The position numbers and the translations under genes are program-made. 64,000 nt of DNA from Caulobacteraceae bacterium (GTDB lineage: Bacteria; Pseudomonadota; Alphaproteobacteria; Caulobacterales; Caulobacteraceae): NCBI GenBank assembly GCA_027489335.1, contig JAIXZX010000014.1, positions 186,001 to 250,000 on the forward strand. The letters run 5' to 3'. Below the pieces are notes generated by a model, which was not told the DNA's origin, made no database searches, and saw nothing but the letters and a program-made list of their open reading frames with translations. Position 1 is the stretch's first letter. The number at the start of each line of letters is the position of its first letter. Below are positions 16,815 to 25,821 of this stretch, in pieces.

Positions 16815-17567
16815 CTAGCGGCGGTCGCCGAAGATGGCCAGCAGGAATTGGAACAGGTTGATGAAGTTGATGTAGAGGCTCAGCGCCCCATAGTTGGTCG
16901 CAACGCCCATGGCCGCTTCGTCGCCGCCCAGCTGATAATAGGTCATCTTCAGGCGCTGGGTGTCGAAGGCGATGAGGCCCGCGAAGATCAGCACGCCGAG
17001 AACGCTGATGATGAAGTTCATCATCGAGTTCTGGATGAACATATTCACCACCATGGCGATGATCAGGCCGAACAGGCCGACGATCAGGAAGCTGCCGAAG
17101 GCCGTGAGGTCCTTCTTGGTGGTGTAGCCGAACAGGGACAGGCCGCCGAAGGCGGTGGCCGTGATCAGGAAGGTCGAGGCGATGGATCCGCCGGTATAGA
17201 CCAGGGTCAGCACGCCCATGCCGGCGCCGATCAGGGCGACGATGGTCCAGTAGAGCATCCCGGAGGTCTTCGGCGTGGCGTTCTTCAGGGCGAAGGCCCC
17301 GAACAGCATCACGGCCAGCGGCGCGAACGCCACAATCATCCCCAGGAGGGTCATTCCGGCCAGGCGTCCGTCCGGGCCGACCGTGTACATCAGGTCGCGG
17401 ACAGGCGGATATTGACCCGTCACGAAGGCCAGAGCGGCCGACAGGACGAGGCCAAGCGCCACCTTGTTGTAGACGCCAAGCATGAAAGCGCGAAGACCCG
17501 CGTCCACCGACATGTCGGCGCGATCCGCGGGGATCGAGCGCGCGTGGGCGCGGTTGAAGTCGCTCAT
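16815..17567 (-). CDS. Bax inhibitor-1/YccA family membrane protein
   Basis: The 250-residue protein belongs to the BI-1/YccA/TMBIM family, with seven membrane helices and the characteristic TSGMLYWTIVALIG and DTQRLK segments near the C-terminus (AFDTQRLKMTYY). Bacterial relatives are linked to control of FtsH-mediated proteolysis and calcium leak. The charged N-terminus (SDFNRAHARSIPADRADMSVD) is typical of alphaproteobacterial members. A possible promoter lies 48 bases upstream. Confidence 0.92.
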   Translation of the reverse strand: MSDFNRAHARSIPADRADMSVDAGLRAFMLGVYNKVALGLVLSAALAFVTGQYPPVRDLMYTVGPDGRLAGMTLLGMIVAFAPLAVMLFGAFALKNATPKTSGMLYWTIVALIGAGMGVLTLVYTGGSIASTFLITATAFGGLSLFGYTTKKDLTAFGSFLIVGLFGLIIAMVVNMFIQNSMMNFIISVLGVLIFAGLIAFDTQRLKMTYYQLGGDEAAMGVATNYGALSLYINFINLFQFLLAIFGDRR

Positions 17568-17614
17568 CGAGGCAAAGCCCTTTCTTGTGCGCGTCCACGA
17601 TTGGACGCCTGCCT

Positions 17615-17643
17615 AATATCGGGACCCCAGGGGCTCCTGACAA
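17615..17643 (-). promoter_or_regulatory. candidate sigma70-type promoter for the Bax-inhibitor gene
   Basis: On the minus strand TTGTCA (17638-17643) and GATATT (17615-17620) are separated by exactly 17 bases, upstream of the start at 17567. The -10 match is moderate. No known operator overlaps it. Confidence 0.4.
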
Positions 17644-17755
17644 GGATAACCGGTAAGCGGGCAAGGGATATCGCCGGTTCCACCCCAGGTTTGCGCCGGG
17701 CTTCCCCGATCCGAACGGCTTGGAGGCCCCCGTCCCCCTGGTCTAGAACGGCCCC

Positions 17756-18292
17756 ATGCTTCGTCTCTTCGCCGCCCTGGCTGTGCCCGAGGATGTCGCC
17801 CTGGCGCTCAGCGCCCGGCAGCGAGACCTTGAGGGCGCCCGTTGGCGGCCCCTGCAGGCCCTGCACATCACCCTGCGCTTTTTCGGCGAAATCCCGGAAA
17901 ACCAGGCCGACGACCTGGACGCCGAGCTGGGCTGCGTCACCGGCCGACCCCTGCAGATCGCGCTGGAGGGCGTCGGCGCCTTCGGCGAAGGCCGGGACAT
18001 CCACGCGATCTGGGCCGGGGTGGCCGAGAATGCCGAGCTCCGCCAGCTCGCCGGTCGCTGCGAGGCCGCGGCCCGCCGGGCGGGGCTCGCGCCCGACCGC
18101 CGCAACTACCGGCCCCACGTGACGCTGGCCTATCTGTCGCGGCCGGAGCCTGCGGCGGTGGCGGCCTGGATCCAGACCCACAACCTGCTGAAATCGCCGC
18201 CTTTTGGGGTGGCGAGTTTCGGCCTCTATTCCAGCCGCAAGGGCTCGAGCGGGCCGGCCTATCATCTGGAGCGGGACTATCCCCTGATCTGA
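17756..18292 (+). CDS. thpR: RNA 2',3'-cyclic phosphodiesterase (2'-5' RNA ligase family)
   Basis: A 178-residue ThpR/LigT protein of the 2H phosphoesterase superfamily, which opens 2',3'-cyclic phosphates on RNA to 2'-phosphates. Both catalytic HxTx motifs are present: His37-Ile-Thr-Leu in ALHITLRFFG and His121-Val-Thr-Leu in RPHVTLAYL. The N-terminal LRLFAALAVPEDV is also typical. It is convergent with the DUF2237 gene, and a small inverted repeat (AGGGC/GCCCT at 18301-18314) lies between them. Confidence 0.92.
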   Translation: MLRLFAALAVPEDVALALSARQRDLEGARWRPLQALHITLRFFGEIPENQADDLDAELGCVTGRPLQIALEGVGAFGEGRDIHAIWAGVAENAELRQLAGRCEAAARRAGLAPDRRNYRPHVTLAYLSRPEPAAVAAWIQTHNLLKSPPFGVASFGLYSSRKGSSGPAYHLERDYPLI

Positions 18293-18313
18293 GGCTCCGA
18301 AGGGCGCACGCCC

Positions 18314-18694
18314 TCAGGCGACGGCGTAGTCCTTCAGCACGCCCAGGGGCACGATGGCCAGCGTCTCCTCGTGGGTCGCCTCCAGCACCAGTTTCGGCGC
18401 GCAGCCGGCGTCCAAAGCCTCTTTCCAGCGGGGCGCGCACAGGCACCACCGATCGCCGGGCCGCAGTCCCGGAAAGCCGCTTTCCGGCACAGGGGTCGAC
18501 AGGTCGTTGCCCCGGGACCGGGAGAAGGCCAGGAAGTCGGCGGTCATCACCGCGCAGACCGTGTGCAGCCCAATATCGTGGGGGCCGGTCTCGCAGCAGC
18601 CGTTGCGGAAGAATCCGGTGACAGGGTCCATGGAGCAGCGTGCGAGCTCGCCCCCCAGGACGTTCTTGGCTTCGGCGTCGTATCGGATGGTCAT
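18314..18694 (-). CDS. DUF2237 family protein
   Basis: The 126-residue protein matches DUF2237, a family of about 120-residue proteins of unknown function found in bacteria and eukaryotes. Characteristic features are NVLGGEL, DPVTGFFRNGCCETGPHDIGLHTVCA and the GDRWCLCAPRW motif. There are six cysteines, several in conserved motifs, which suggests metal binding or redox structure. No signal peptide. It is divergent from the CoA-lyase gene at 18747. Confidence 0.9.
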   Translation of the reverse strand: MTIRYDAEAKNVLGGELARCSMDPVTGFFRNGCCETGPHDIGLHTVCAVMTADFLAFSRSRGNDLSTPVPESGFPGLRPGDRWCLCAPRWKEALDAGCAPKLVLEATHEETLAIVPLGVLKDYAVA

Positions 18695-18746
18695 GGTCCT
18701 ATCCTAGACGCTAAGACAGGGCCTGCGCCAAGGGAGTCCCGCACCC

Positions 18747-19631
18747 ATGAGACCGCCTTCCGCCGACGCCGCCCCGCCGCCCGGCCGCCCCCGGCGCAGC
18801 GCGCTTTACATGCCCGCCGCCAATCCCCGGGCCCTGGCCAAGGCCCGCGACCTGCCGTGTGACGTCGTAATCCTTGATCTGGAGGACGCCGTGGCGCCCG
18901 ACGCCAAGGTCGAGGCCCGCCAGGCCGCCTGCGCCGCGGTAGCTGAGGGGGGGTTCGGCGCCCGGGAGGTGGTGATCCGTATCAACGGCCTGAGCACCGA
19001 GTGGGGCGAGGCCGACCTTGACGCCGCCGCCCAGGCCCGCCCGGACGCCATCCTGGTCCCCAAGGTCGACGGACCCGACGACCTGGCCCCCTATGCGCAG
19101 GCGCTGCCTCAGGGTGTGGCGCTCTGGGCGATGGTCGAGACCTGCCAGGTCCTGTTCCGCCTCGACGCCCTGGGGGCGGCGGCGAAGGCCCACGGGCTCA
19201 CAACGCTGGTCGCAGGGACCAATGACCTCGCCAAGGAGATGGGCTGCCGTCATGACGCCGAGCGCGCGCCCCTGCTGGCGCCCCTGTCCATGATGGTGGC
19301 CGCGGCCCGCGCGCACGGACTTGTGATCCTGGACGGGGTCTTCAATGGCATCGACGACGCCCCGGGCCTCGCACGCCAGTGCGCCCAGGGGGAAGCCTTC
19401 GGATTCGACGGCAAGACGCTGATCCATCCCAACCAGATCGAGGCCGCCAACCGGGCCTTTTCCCCCGATCCGGAGGCCGTCACCTGGGCCCGGCGGGTGG
19501 TGGAGGCCTTTGATTCGCCGGAAAACACCGCTAGGGGCGTCCTTCGCGTGGAGGGGCGCATGGTCGAGCGGCTGCACCTGGAACAGGCCCGTCGCCTGCT
19601 CGCCGTGGCCGACGCCATCGCCGCGACCTGA
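18747..19631 (+). CDS. HpcH/HpaI-family CoA ester lyase (citrate lyase beta-like)
   Basis: The 294-residue protein is in the citrate-lyase beta/malyl-CoA lyase family, which cleaves or hydrolyses beta-hydroxyacyl-CoA esters with Mg2+. Signatures are RSALYMPAANPRAL, DVVILDLEDAVAP (metal-binding acid), VVIRINGL, ILVPKVD and the C-terminal GKTLIHPNQIEAAN. Whether it is a malyl-CoA or citramalyl-CoA lyase, or a thioesterase as in glyoxylate-regenerating pathways, cannot be read from the sequence. It is followed 33 bases later by an exported protein. Confidence 0.9.
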   Translation: MRPPSADAAPPPGRPRRSALYMPAANPRALAKARDLPCDVVILDLEDAVAPDAKVEARQAACAAVAEGGFGAREVVIRINGLSTEWGEADLDAAAQARPDAILVPKVDGPDDLAPYAQALPQGVALWAMVETCQVLFRLDALGAAAKAHGLTTLVAGTNDLAKEMGCRHDAERAPLLAPLSMMVAAARAHGLVILDGVFNGIDDAPGLARQCAQGEAFGFDGKTLIHPNQIEAANRAFSPDPEAVTWARRVVEAFDSPENTARGVLRVEGRMVERLHLEQARRLLAVADAIAAT

Positions 19632-19664
19632 CCGGCCGCCTGCAAGACCGAGGAGCCTCGCCCC

Positions 19665-20411
19665 ATGGGATGGACCGCCCCGCCCCGCCGCCACCTGGCC
19701 CTGGTGGCGCCGCTCGCCGTCCTGCTGACGGCCGCCCCGGCGCTGGCGCAGTCGTCTGATCCCATCGGCGACCTGCTGGGGGCCGAGGGTCCTCAGGTGA
19801 CCGCCCCGCCGGTCGTGGCCGAGCCTGCGCCCGCCCCGCCGCCGGCCACCCAGCCGCCGCCCGTTGTGACGGCTCCGACGCCCGCCCCGACGCCGCGGAG
19901 CCAGCCGCCACAGTCCCGCCCGGCCCCGGCGCCACAGGCCCAGACGCCCGCCCAAACGCCTGCCCAGCGGCCTGACCGCACCATCGCCTCACAGCCAGTC
20001 TTCCTGGACGAGCGCCAGGCTGTGGCCGGCCAGCTGAGCGCGGAGGAGCGCAGCTATGAGGAGCGTCTGCGGGCCTCCTACAATTCAGCCCAGGGCCTCC
20101 AGGGCCCGCTGGACGGCGGCTGGGCCCTGATGACCACCGCCGGCCAGGATCTCTACGCCCTGCGCTTCGTCGATCGCGGCTCAGGCCCCCTCGAAGGCGC
20201 CTGGCGCGACGCCCGCCGGCCCGGCGCGTTGGACGGCTTCGGCTTCCTCGACAACATCGAACGCCGCGGCGGCCAGGTGACGCTGCGCTTCACGCCCCGG
20301 CGGGGCGCCCCGCCCACGGTGATCACCCTGTCAGCCGCGGCCGACGGCCACTGGTCGGGCGACATGGTGGAAGAGGGCGCGCCGCGCAGCGTCCTTATGC
20401 GTCGGCGCTAG
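19665..20411 (+). CDS. exported proline-rich hypothetical protein
   Basis: The 248-residue protein has a signal peptide (about residues 1-29, ending ALAQS). A low-complexity linker of proline, alanine, threonine and glutamine follows (about residues 45-108). A globular C-terminal domain comes after residue 130 (GPLDGGWALMTTAGQDLYALRFVDRG, later TLRFTPRRG and VITLSAAADGHW), which looks beta-rich. It probably spans or sits in the periplasm with the linker as a spacer. I recognise no domain. It may share a transcript with the CoA lyase. Confidence 0.75.
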   Translation: MGWTAPPRRHLALVAPLAVLLTAAPALAQSSDPIGDLLGAEGPQVTAPPVVAEPAPAPPPATQPPPVVTAPTPAPTPRSQPPQSRPAPAPQAQTPAQTPAQRPDRTIASQPVFLDERQAVAGQLSAEERSYEERLRASYNSAQGLQGPLDGGWALMTTAGQDLYALRFVDRGSGPLEGAWRDARRPGALDGFGFLDNIERRGGQVTLRFTPRRGAPPTVITLSAAADGHWSGDMVEEGAPRSVLMRRR

Positions 20412-20666
20412 AGCGCGCGGCCCCGGGCGCCAGACGCGCCACAGATGCGGCCGGTTGACGCAGGAGCCGCCACCACCTGGAGGCGAGTTCACGGTCATCC
20501 GGCGACAAACTATTGAAATCTCATGATTTCGATTCCGCCTGACGGGCGGACAGCGAAGCGCCCCTGGCCATCTGGCCGGGGACGTTAAACCCTTGAGCAA
20601 GGCTGCCTGGAGATAGGTGAGGCTTCCGACCCCATCCATGCGCCCATGGCGCAGAGGCCTGAAGCG
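20412..20666. other. 255-base intergenic region before the chemoreceptor gene
   Basis: No gene is seen. It holds a short inverted repeat GAAATC-TCAT-GATTTC at 20515-20530, and a hairpin at 20561-20581 (CCCC/GGGG and GGCC/GGCC arms around ATCT, with one bulged T). Either could be a regulatory or termination structure. I could not identify a convincing promoter. Confidence 0.4.
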
Positions 20667-22793
20667 ATGACCATCTCCAACCGCATTCAGCTCATCCTGG
20701 CGACACCCCTGCTGGCCCTTCTCCTGGCCATGGCGGCGCTTCTCACCCAGAGCTGGAATGGCCTCCAGCGCACCGATGCGATCCTGCATGAGGTGGCCGC
20801 CGCCGCCGCCGGGGGGAGGCTGGTGCATGAGCTGCAGGCCGAGCGCAGCCTCTCGAACCTGCGACTCGTGACGGGGACCGCCCCGGCCGGACTGGATGAC
20901 CAGCGCGCTGGCGTGGATGGGGCCGTCCAGGCCTATCGTGCGGCGGTGGCCGATGCCCCGCCCCATATCAGCGCCGGGGTGCTCAGCGCCCTGGAGGGGT
21001 TGCCCGCCCTCCGCGCGGCGGTGGATGCGGACGGCCTGACGACCGAGACCCTGATGGCCGGCTATGACGGGATCATCGAGGCGGAGCTGGCCTCCCTGGA
21101 GGAGGTGGCCATCGACGCCGCCCAGGAGGGCCACACCCTCGGCGCGGCCTTCCGGGCCTATGACGCGGCGGTGATCGGCAAGGAGCTGGCCGCCGAAGAG
21201 CGCGCGGTCACCCTGGCGAGTCTGGCCGACGGTGGGCTGACGCCTGAGGATCTGGCGATGGTCAGCCGGCTGCAGGGGGGCGAAACCGCCGCCTTCGCCT
21301 TCCTTGATCACACGACCGAGCCCGCGATCGGCGAGGTCTGGGCGGCCTTCCTGGCCTCCCCCGAGAACGGCGCCGTCGTCGATCTGCGCGCCGACATTAC
21401 GGGGGGCGGAGCGCCGCCGATGGAGGTCTGGTACGAGGCGGCGAGCCGCCGAGCCGAGGCTCTGCATCGTCTGGAGGAGGACCTGGCCCGCCAGGTGGAC
21501 GCCGCCGCCCAGGCCGCGGCGTCTGAACACCGGCGCACCCTTGGCCTGTTGGCCGTGATCCTTTCAGCCACGCTGATCGGCGTCGTCGCCCTGGGGGTGC
21601 GGGTGGCGCGCTCCATCACCCGGCCCATGGCCGAGCTGACCGACGGCATGGGGCGGCTGGCGGCGGGGGATACGGCCGTGGCCATCGACCACATGGACCG
21701 CCGGGACGAGCTGGGCGTCATGAGCCGGGCCCTGGCCCACTTCCGGGACATTCTGGTGGCCAAGCGCAAGGCTGACGCCGAGCTGGCCCAGGCCGAGGCG
21801 CGAGCCCTGGAGGAGCGGCAGGCCGCTGAGGCCCGGGCTCTGGCCAGCGAGCGGGCCTTGGTGGCCGGCAGCATCGGCGCCGCCATTGGGCGACTGGCCG
21901 AGGGCGACCTCACCCATCGTCTGTCGGGAGACCTGCCCGACGCCTATCTGCAGCTGGCCGCCGACTTCAACGGGGCGATGGACCGGGTGAGCGGGGTGAT
22001 GGGCGCCATCGCCGAGCTGACCCGCACCCTGCATGGCAGCGCCGAGGAGCTCAGCCGCGCGTCAGACGACCTGTCCCGCCGGACCGAGCAGCAGGCCGCC
22101 AGCCTGGAGGAATCCGCCGCGGCCCTGGAACAGACCGCCCAGTCGGTCCGCAAGACCGCCAACGGGGTCGGCCATACCCGTGAAGTGATCGCCGGGACTT
22201 CCAGGGCCTCGCGGGACACCAGCGCCGTGGTTCAGGACGCCGTCGACGCCATGGCGCGGATCGAGTCCTCGGCCGGCCGCATCTCCACCATCATCGGGGT
22301 GATCGACGAAATCGCCTTTCAGACCAACCTGCTGGCCCTGAACGCGGGCGTGGAGGCGGCGCGGGCCGGGGAGGCCGGGCGCGGCTTTGCGGTGGTGGCC
22401 TCAGAGGTGCGGGCTCTGGCCCAGCGCTCGGCCGATGCGGCCAAGGAGATCAAGGGCCTGATCGCCGCCTCGACCCAGAACGTCAATGAAGGCGTCGGCC
22501 TGGTGCGGCGCACAGGCGGGGCGATTTCCGACATCACTGCGCAGGTGAGCGCCATCGACGCCCTGGTCGCCGAGATCGCCGCCTCCGCCCAGGAGCAGGC
22601 CCACGCCCTGGCCCTGGTCAGTCAGGCGGTGAGCCAGATGGATTCGGTGACCCAGCAGAACGCCGCCATGTCCGAAGAGAGCACCGCGGCCAGCCAGTCG
22701 GTGAGCCACGAGGCTGACCGCCTGAGGCAGATGATTGGCCACTTCCGCATCGCCGCGGCGAACGGCGGGAGCGACCGTCGGGTCGCCGCCTGA
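20667..22793 (+). CDS. methyl-accepting chemotaxis protein with nitrate/nitrite-sensing (NIT) domain
   Basis: A 708-residue chemoreceptor. A first membrane helix (about residues 7-27) is followed by a helical periplasmic domain (about 35-275) resembling the NIT domain: [19 protein letters not shown] early, and a repeated helix-pair pattern. A second membrane helix (about 288-308, [14 protein letters not shown]) leads into HAMP ([20 protein letters not shown]), a coiled-coil/second HAMP-like segment (GDLTHRL), and the methyl-accepting signalling domain with EEQ-type methylation sites and the hairpin tip [24 protein letters not shown]. No che genes adjoin. ATG 20667 was preferred to 20646. Confidence 0.88.
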   Translation: MTISNRIQLILATPLLALLLAMAALLTQSWNGLQRTDAILHEVAAAAAGGRLVHELQAERSLSNLRLVTGTAPAGLDDQRAGVDGAVQAYRAAVADAPPHISAGVLSALEGLPALRAAVDADGLTTETLMAGYDGIIEAELASLEEVAIDAAQEGHTLGAAFRAYDAAVIGKELAAEERAVTLASLADGGLTPEDLAMVSRLQGGETAAFAFLDHTTEPAIGEVWAAFLASPENGAVVDLRADITGGGAPPMEVWYEAASRRAEALHRLEEDLARQVDAAAQAAASEHRRTLGLLAVILSATLIGVVALGVRVARSITRPMAELTDGMGRLAAGDTAVAIDHMDRRDELGVMSRALAHFRDILVAKRKADAELAQAEARALEERQAAEARALASERALVAGSIGAAIGRLAEGDLTHRLSGDLPDAYLQLAADFNGAMDRVSGVMGAIAELTRTLHGSAEELSRASDDLSRRTEQQAASLEESAAALEQTAQSVRKTANGVGHTREVIAGTSRASRDTSAVVQDAVDAMARIESSAGRISTIIGVIDEIAFQTNLLALNAGVEAARAGEAGRGFAVVASEVRALAQRSADAAKEIKGLIAASTQNVNEGVGLVRRTGGAISDITAQVSAIDALVAEIAASAQEQAHALALVSQAVSQMDSVTQQNAAMSEESTAASQSVSHEADRLRQMIGHFRIAAANGGSDRRVAA

Positions 22794-22801
22794 GCCTGGC
22801 C

Positions 22802-23233
22802 TCAGGGGTGCGGCGCCAGGCCAAGCGCCCGGCGCGCCGTGGCCAGGGCGGCCTCCAGTTCCGACGGGCCATAGGGCCTGGCCCCTCCGCGACCCCAGAC
22901 CGGGTCGGGCCAGGCCGGATCATCGGCCCGGCGGCCCACCACATGGATGTGCAGCTGGGGCGTCACATTGCCCAGGGCGCCGACATTCAGCTTTTCCACC
23001 GGGCGCCCTGAGGCCTCCCCCAGGGCGCGGACAGCGCCCCCTGCGGCGACGATCTCCTCCGTGAGGGCTGCCCGCTCGGCCGGCGGCAGGTCTTCCAGCT
23101 CGCGCAGGCCGGCGCGGCGGGGGAGGAGGACGATCCAGGGATAGCGCGCGTCGTCCTGCAGTCGGGCGGCGCATAGGCCAAGATCGCCAATCTCGTGGGA
23201 GGTGCGGACGAAGGCGGGATCGAGCTCGAACAT
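22802..23233 (-). CDS. HIT-family protein lacking the third triad histidine
   Basis: The 143-residue protein is a histidine-triad nucleotide-binding-fold protein. Conserved features are [31 protein letters not shown] and the C-terminal PVWG. In the normal HxHxH motif, His95 and His97 are present but position 99 is Val, so only two of three triad histidines remain; proteins with LHVHV-type ends are known in other alphaproteobacteria. The ATG at 23233 places the start at FELDPAF, as expected. It is divergent from mdh. Confidence 0.85.
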   Translation of the reverse strand: MFELDPAFVRTSHEIGDLGLCAARLQDDARYPWIVLLPRRAGLRELEDLPPAERAALTEEIVAAGGAVRALGEASGRPVEKLNVGALGNVTPQLHIHVVGRRADDPAWPDPVWGRGGARPYGPSELEAALATARRALGLAPHP

Positions 23234-23361
23234 GGTCCCACACTGATCAAGGCCGCCGCCCCGGGCAAGGCCGCGCGCCGCCGCCCTTGCCGCAGGGGCG
23301 GTCCTTGGGCTACGGGACCGCCGACACACGACGTCTTGGCCCCTATCCAGGAGAGCTCTCC

Positions 23362-24351
23362 ATGACCACGAAGCCCCCCGTCCGCGTGGCGGTCACCGGC
23401 GCGGCCGGCAATATCGGCTACGCCCTGCTCTTCCGCATCGCCTCGGGCGAGATGCTGGGCAAGGACCAGCCGGTCATCCTGCAGATGCTGGAGATCCCCA
23501 CCGAAGGCGCCCAGAAGGCCCTGAAGGGCGTGGCCATGGAGCTGGACGACTGCGCGTTCCCGCTGCTGGCCGACATGGTTCTGACCGATGATCCGAAGGT
23601 GGCCTTCAAGGACGCCAACTGGAGCCTGCTGGTGGGCTCCAAGCCCCGCGGCCCCGGCATGGAGCGCGCCGACCTCCTTAAGGACAACGGCAAGATCTTC
23701 ATCGCCCAGGGCAAGGCCATCGACGAAGTGGCCGCCGATGACGCCCGGGTGGCGGTGGTGGGCAACCCCTGCAACACCAACGTCATGATCGCCGCCAGCC
23801 AGGCCAAGCGCCTGAGCCCCGATCGCTTCACCGCCATGGTGCGCCTGGACGAGAACCGCGGCCGCGCCCAGCTGGCCAAGAAGGCCGGCGTGTCGATCAA
23901 CGACGTGTCCGACCTCTACATCTACGGCAACCACAGCCCGACCATGTTCGCCGACTTCACCCACGCCAAGATCGGCGGCAAGGCCGCCGCCGACGTCATC
24001 GGCGACGAGGCCTGGCTGAAGAACGACTACCTGCCCACCGTGGGCAAGCGCGGCGCGGCCATCATCGAGGCCCGCGGTCAGAGCTCGGCGGCCTCGGCGG
24101 CCAACGCCCTGATCGACCATGTCCGCGACCTGGTCACGCCCGGCAAGATCCACTCGGTCGCCGTCAATTCGGAAGGCCGTTACGGCTTCGCCGAGGGCGT
24201 CTGGGCCGGCATGCCGGTGAAGACCACTGCGCCTGGCGCCTACGAAGTCGTCACCAGCTACGAGATGGACGAGTTCGCCAAGTCGAAGATCGCGCTGACC
24301 AATGACGAACTGGTCGGCGAGCGCGACACAGTCAAGGACATGCTCGGCTGA
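23362..24351 (+). CDS. mdh: malate dehydrogenase (type 2)
   Basis: Mdh oxidises malate to oxaloacetate with NAD+. The 329-residue protein starts [22 protein letters not shown], the dinucleotide-binding motif of type 2 bacterial enzymes similar to cytosolic MDH. Further signatures are [38 protein letters not shown] and the active-site [16 protein letters not shown] lies seven bases before ATG 23362. In many alphaproteobacteria mdh abuts sucC; here a four-gene block intervenes. A terminator follows. Confidence 0.95.
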   Translation: MTTKPPVRVAVTGAAGNIGYALLFRIASGEMLGKDQPVILQMLEIPTEGAQKALKGVAMELDDCAFPLLADMVLTDDPKVAFKDANWSLLVGSKPRGPGMERADLLKDNGKIFIAQGKAIDEVAADDARVAVVGNPCNTNVMIAASQAKRLSPDRFTAMVRLDENRGRAQLAKKAGVSINDVSDLYIYGNHSPTMFADFTHAKIGGKAAADVIGDEAWLKNDYLPTVGKRGAAIIEARGQSSAASAANALIDHVRDLVTPGKIHSVAVNSEGRYGFAEGVWAGMPVKTTAPGAYEVVTSYEMDEFAKSKIALTNDELVGERDTVKDMLG

Positions 24352-24390
24352 TCGGGCTTCGCTAGCCTTCCAGTTGCGATCGACCTGCAG

Positions 24391-24423
24391 AGGGCGGCCC
24401 CGGGAAACCTGGGCCGCCCTTTC
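24391..24423 (+). terminator. terminator hairpin after mdh
   Basis: AGGGCGGCCC (24391-24400) pairs perfectly with GGGCCGCCCT (24411-24420), with a further GG/CC pair inside, followed by a short T-run. It ends mdh before the minus-strand gene at 24433 and could also serve that gene. Confidence 0.85.
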
Positions 24424-24432
24424 CTATGACGC

Positions 24433-25164
24433 CTACCAGGACGGCGGCCAGGCTGGTTCCTCCGGCGGGGCGAAGGCGGCCTGGTCCTGCAGCTCGGCGA
24501 TGCGGGCGGCATAGACCTCAGCCACGGCGGCCGGCGCCTCCCGGGCGGCGTCCTCCCGGGCCCTGAGCCAGCGGCGCTGCTGACGTTCCAGCCGCCAGTC
24601 GGGAATTCCTGCGGCCAGGGCCTGCTCATAGGCGGCGGCCAGCTGCAGGTCGGCCTGGGCCAGAACCGGATCGGCGCAGACCACCCGCTCGGCGGGCGTG
24701 CGAGCCCGCCGGCAATCGAAACTGGGGGAGAAGGCCAGGCTGGCCGGCTGGCGCAGCTCTTCGGCGGGGCGGGGCGGCGCCTCGGGCGCCTGGGCCAGGG
24801 CGGCCTCGGGCGGAGGCGCAGGCTCCAGCGGCGGATTATGCGGCGCGGCGTGCGCCATGTCCTGCGGAAGCACATCCAGCGGCGCGCCCGGCGCCGGCGT
24901 CGGGGCTGGCCCTGCGGGGCGTTCGGCCACCTGGATGTCCAGGGTCTCCGCCCCCGGGGCGGCCATGTCCGGCGGCTCGCCCGGCAGGGCGAGCCCCAGG
25001 GCCAGGGCGCCGATCACGGCGAGCCCGGCCCCCCCGGCGATCCAAAGGCCGTAGGGCCTGCGGCGCGCGGGCGGCGCCTCGCCCCCTCGCAGCCGCAGAT
25101 CGCCGTCCTGCGGCGAAGGGCCGTCGGGCTCTGACATGTCGGTCTCTGGAGCGTCGAGGTTCAT
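24433..25164 (-). CDS. membrane-anchored protein with LprI-like (DUF1311) C-terminal domain
   Basis: A 243-residue protein. A cytoplasmic N-terminal part of about 38 residues leads to one membrane helix (about 39-60, WIAGGAGLAVIGALALGLAL), an Ala/Pro-rich linker (about 60-150), and a C-terminal domain with FDCRRARTPAERVVCADPVLAQADLQLAAAYEQ, the Cys-pair signature of the LprI/DUF1311 family, known as lysozyme-inhibitor-like proteins. The C-terminal domain should lie in the periplasm. ATG 25164 was chosen; a later ATG at 25140 also precedes the helix. Confidence 0.8.
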   Translation of the reverse strand: MNLDAPETDMSEPDGPSPQDGDLRLRGGEAPPARRRPYGLWIAGGAGLAVIGALALGLALPGEPPDMAAPGAETLDIQVAERPAGPAPTPAPGAPLDVLPQDMAHAAPHNPPLEPAPPPEAALAQAPEAPPRPAEELRQPASLAFSPSFDCRRARTPAERVVCADPVLAQADLQLAAAYEQALAAGIPDWRLERQQRRWLRAREDAAREAPAAVAEVYAARIAELQDQAAFAPPEEPAWPPSW

Positions 25165-25257
25165 GGGCGGGCGCCTTATGATCTGGCGGGCGGGTATCGA
25201 CAAGGCTGGGCGCTTACGCCTGAATTGCGGCTGAACGATGCGACCAGGGGGAGGCTC

Positions 25258-25821
25258 ATGAGGGTGAACACTGTGGCCATGGGTCAGGCTCCGGGGCCGA
25301 CCCTTGAAACCGAGCGGCTGATCCTGCGGCCCCCGGCCATGACCGATTTCGAGGCCTGGTGCGCCTTTTCCGCCGACGAGGAGGCCGCCCGCCATATCGG
25401 CGGGGTGATGAGTCCGGCCCAGGTCTGGCGTTCGATGATGACCATCGCCGGGTCCTGGTCGATGGAGGGGTTCTCCATGTTCTCAGTGATCGAGAAGGAG
25501 AGCGGCCGCTGGATCGGTCGACTAGGGCCGTGGCGGCCGCACGGTTGGCCCGGGACCGAGGTGGGCTGGGGGATCATCCGCGACTGCTGGGGCCGGGGCT
25601 ACGCCACCGAAGGCGCGGCCGCCGCCATGGACTTCGCTTTCGATCATCTGGGCTGGGACGAGGTGATCCACACCATCGAGCCGGCGAATGTGAACTCCCA
25701 GGCGGTGGCGCGACGCCTGGGCTCCCAAATCCTGCGCCAGGCCCACCTGCCGGTTCCCATGGACGTCGCGGTCGATGTCTGGGGCCAGAGCCGCGCGGCC
25801 TGGCGGGCCCGGCGCGGCTAG
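25258..25821 (+). CDS. GNAT family N-acetyltransferase
   Basis: The 187-residue protein has the RimJ/RimL-type GNAT layout: ETERLILRPP at the start, RWIGRLGPW strand, the acetyl-CoA loop region VGWGIIRDCWGRGYATEGAAAAMDFAF, and NVNSQAVARRLG near the end. The substrate is unknown; similar proteins acetylate small amines or protein N-termini. GGGGGAGG lies directly before ATG 25258. Its TAG shares a CTAG palindrome with the stop of the convergent LytTR gene. Confidence 0.9.
   Translation: MRVNTVAMGQAPGPTLETERLILRPPAMTDFEAWCAFSADEEAARHIGGVMSPAQVWRSMMTIAGSWSMEGFSMFSVIEKESGRWIGRLGPWRPHGWPGTEVGWGIIRDCWGRGYATEGAAAAMDFAFDHLGWDEVIHTIEPANVNSQAVARRLGSQILRQAHLPVPMDVAVDVWGQSRAAWRARRG

Noticed and set aside
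20515-20530. GAAATC-TCAT-GATTTC inverted repeat as an operator
   Set aside because: Only six base pairs with no second copy nearby; not enough to call a binding site.
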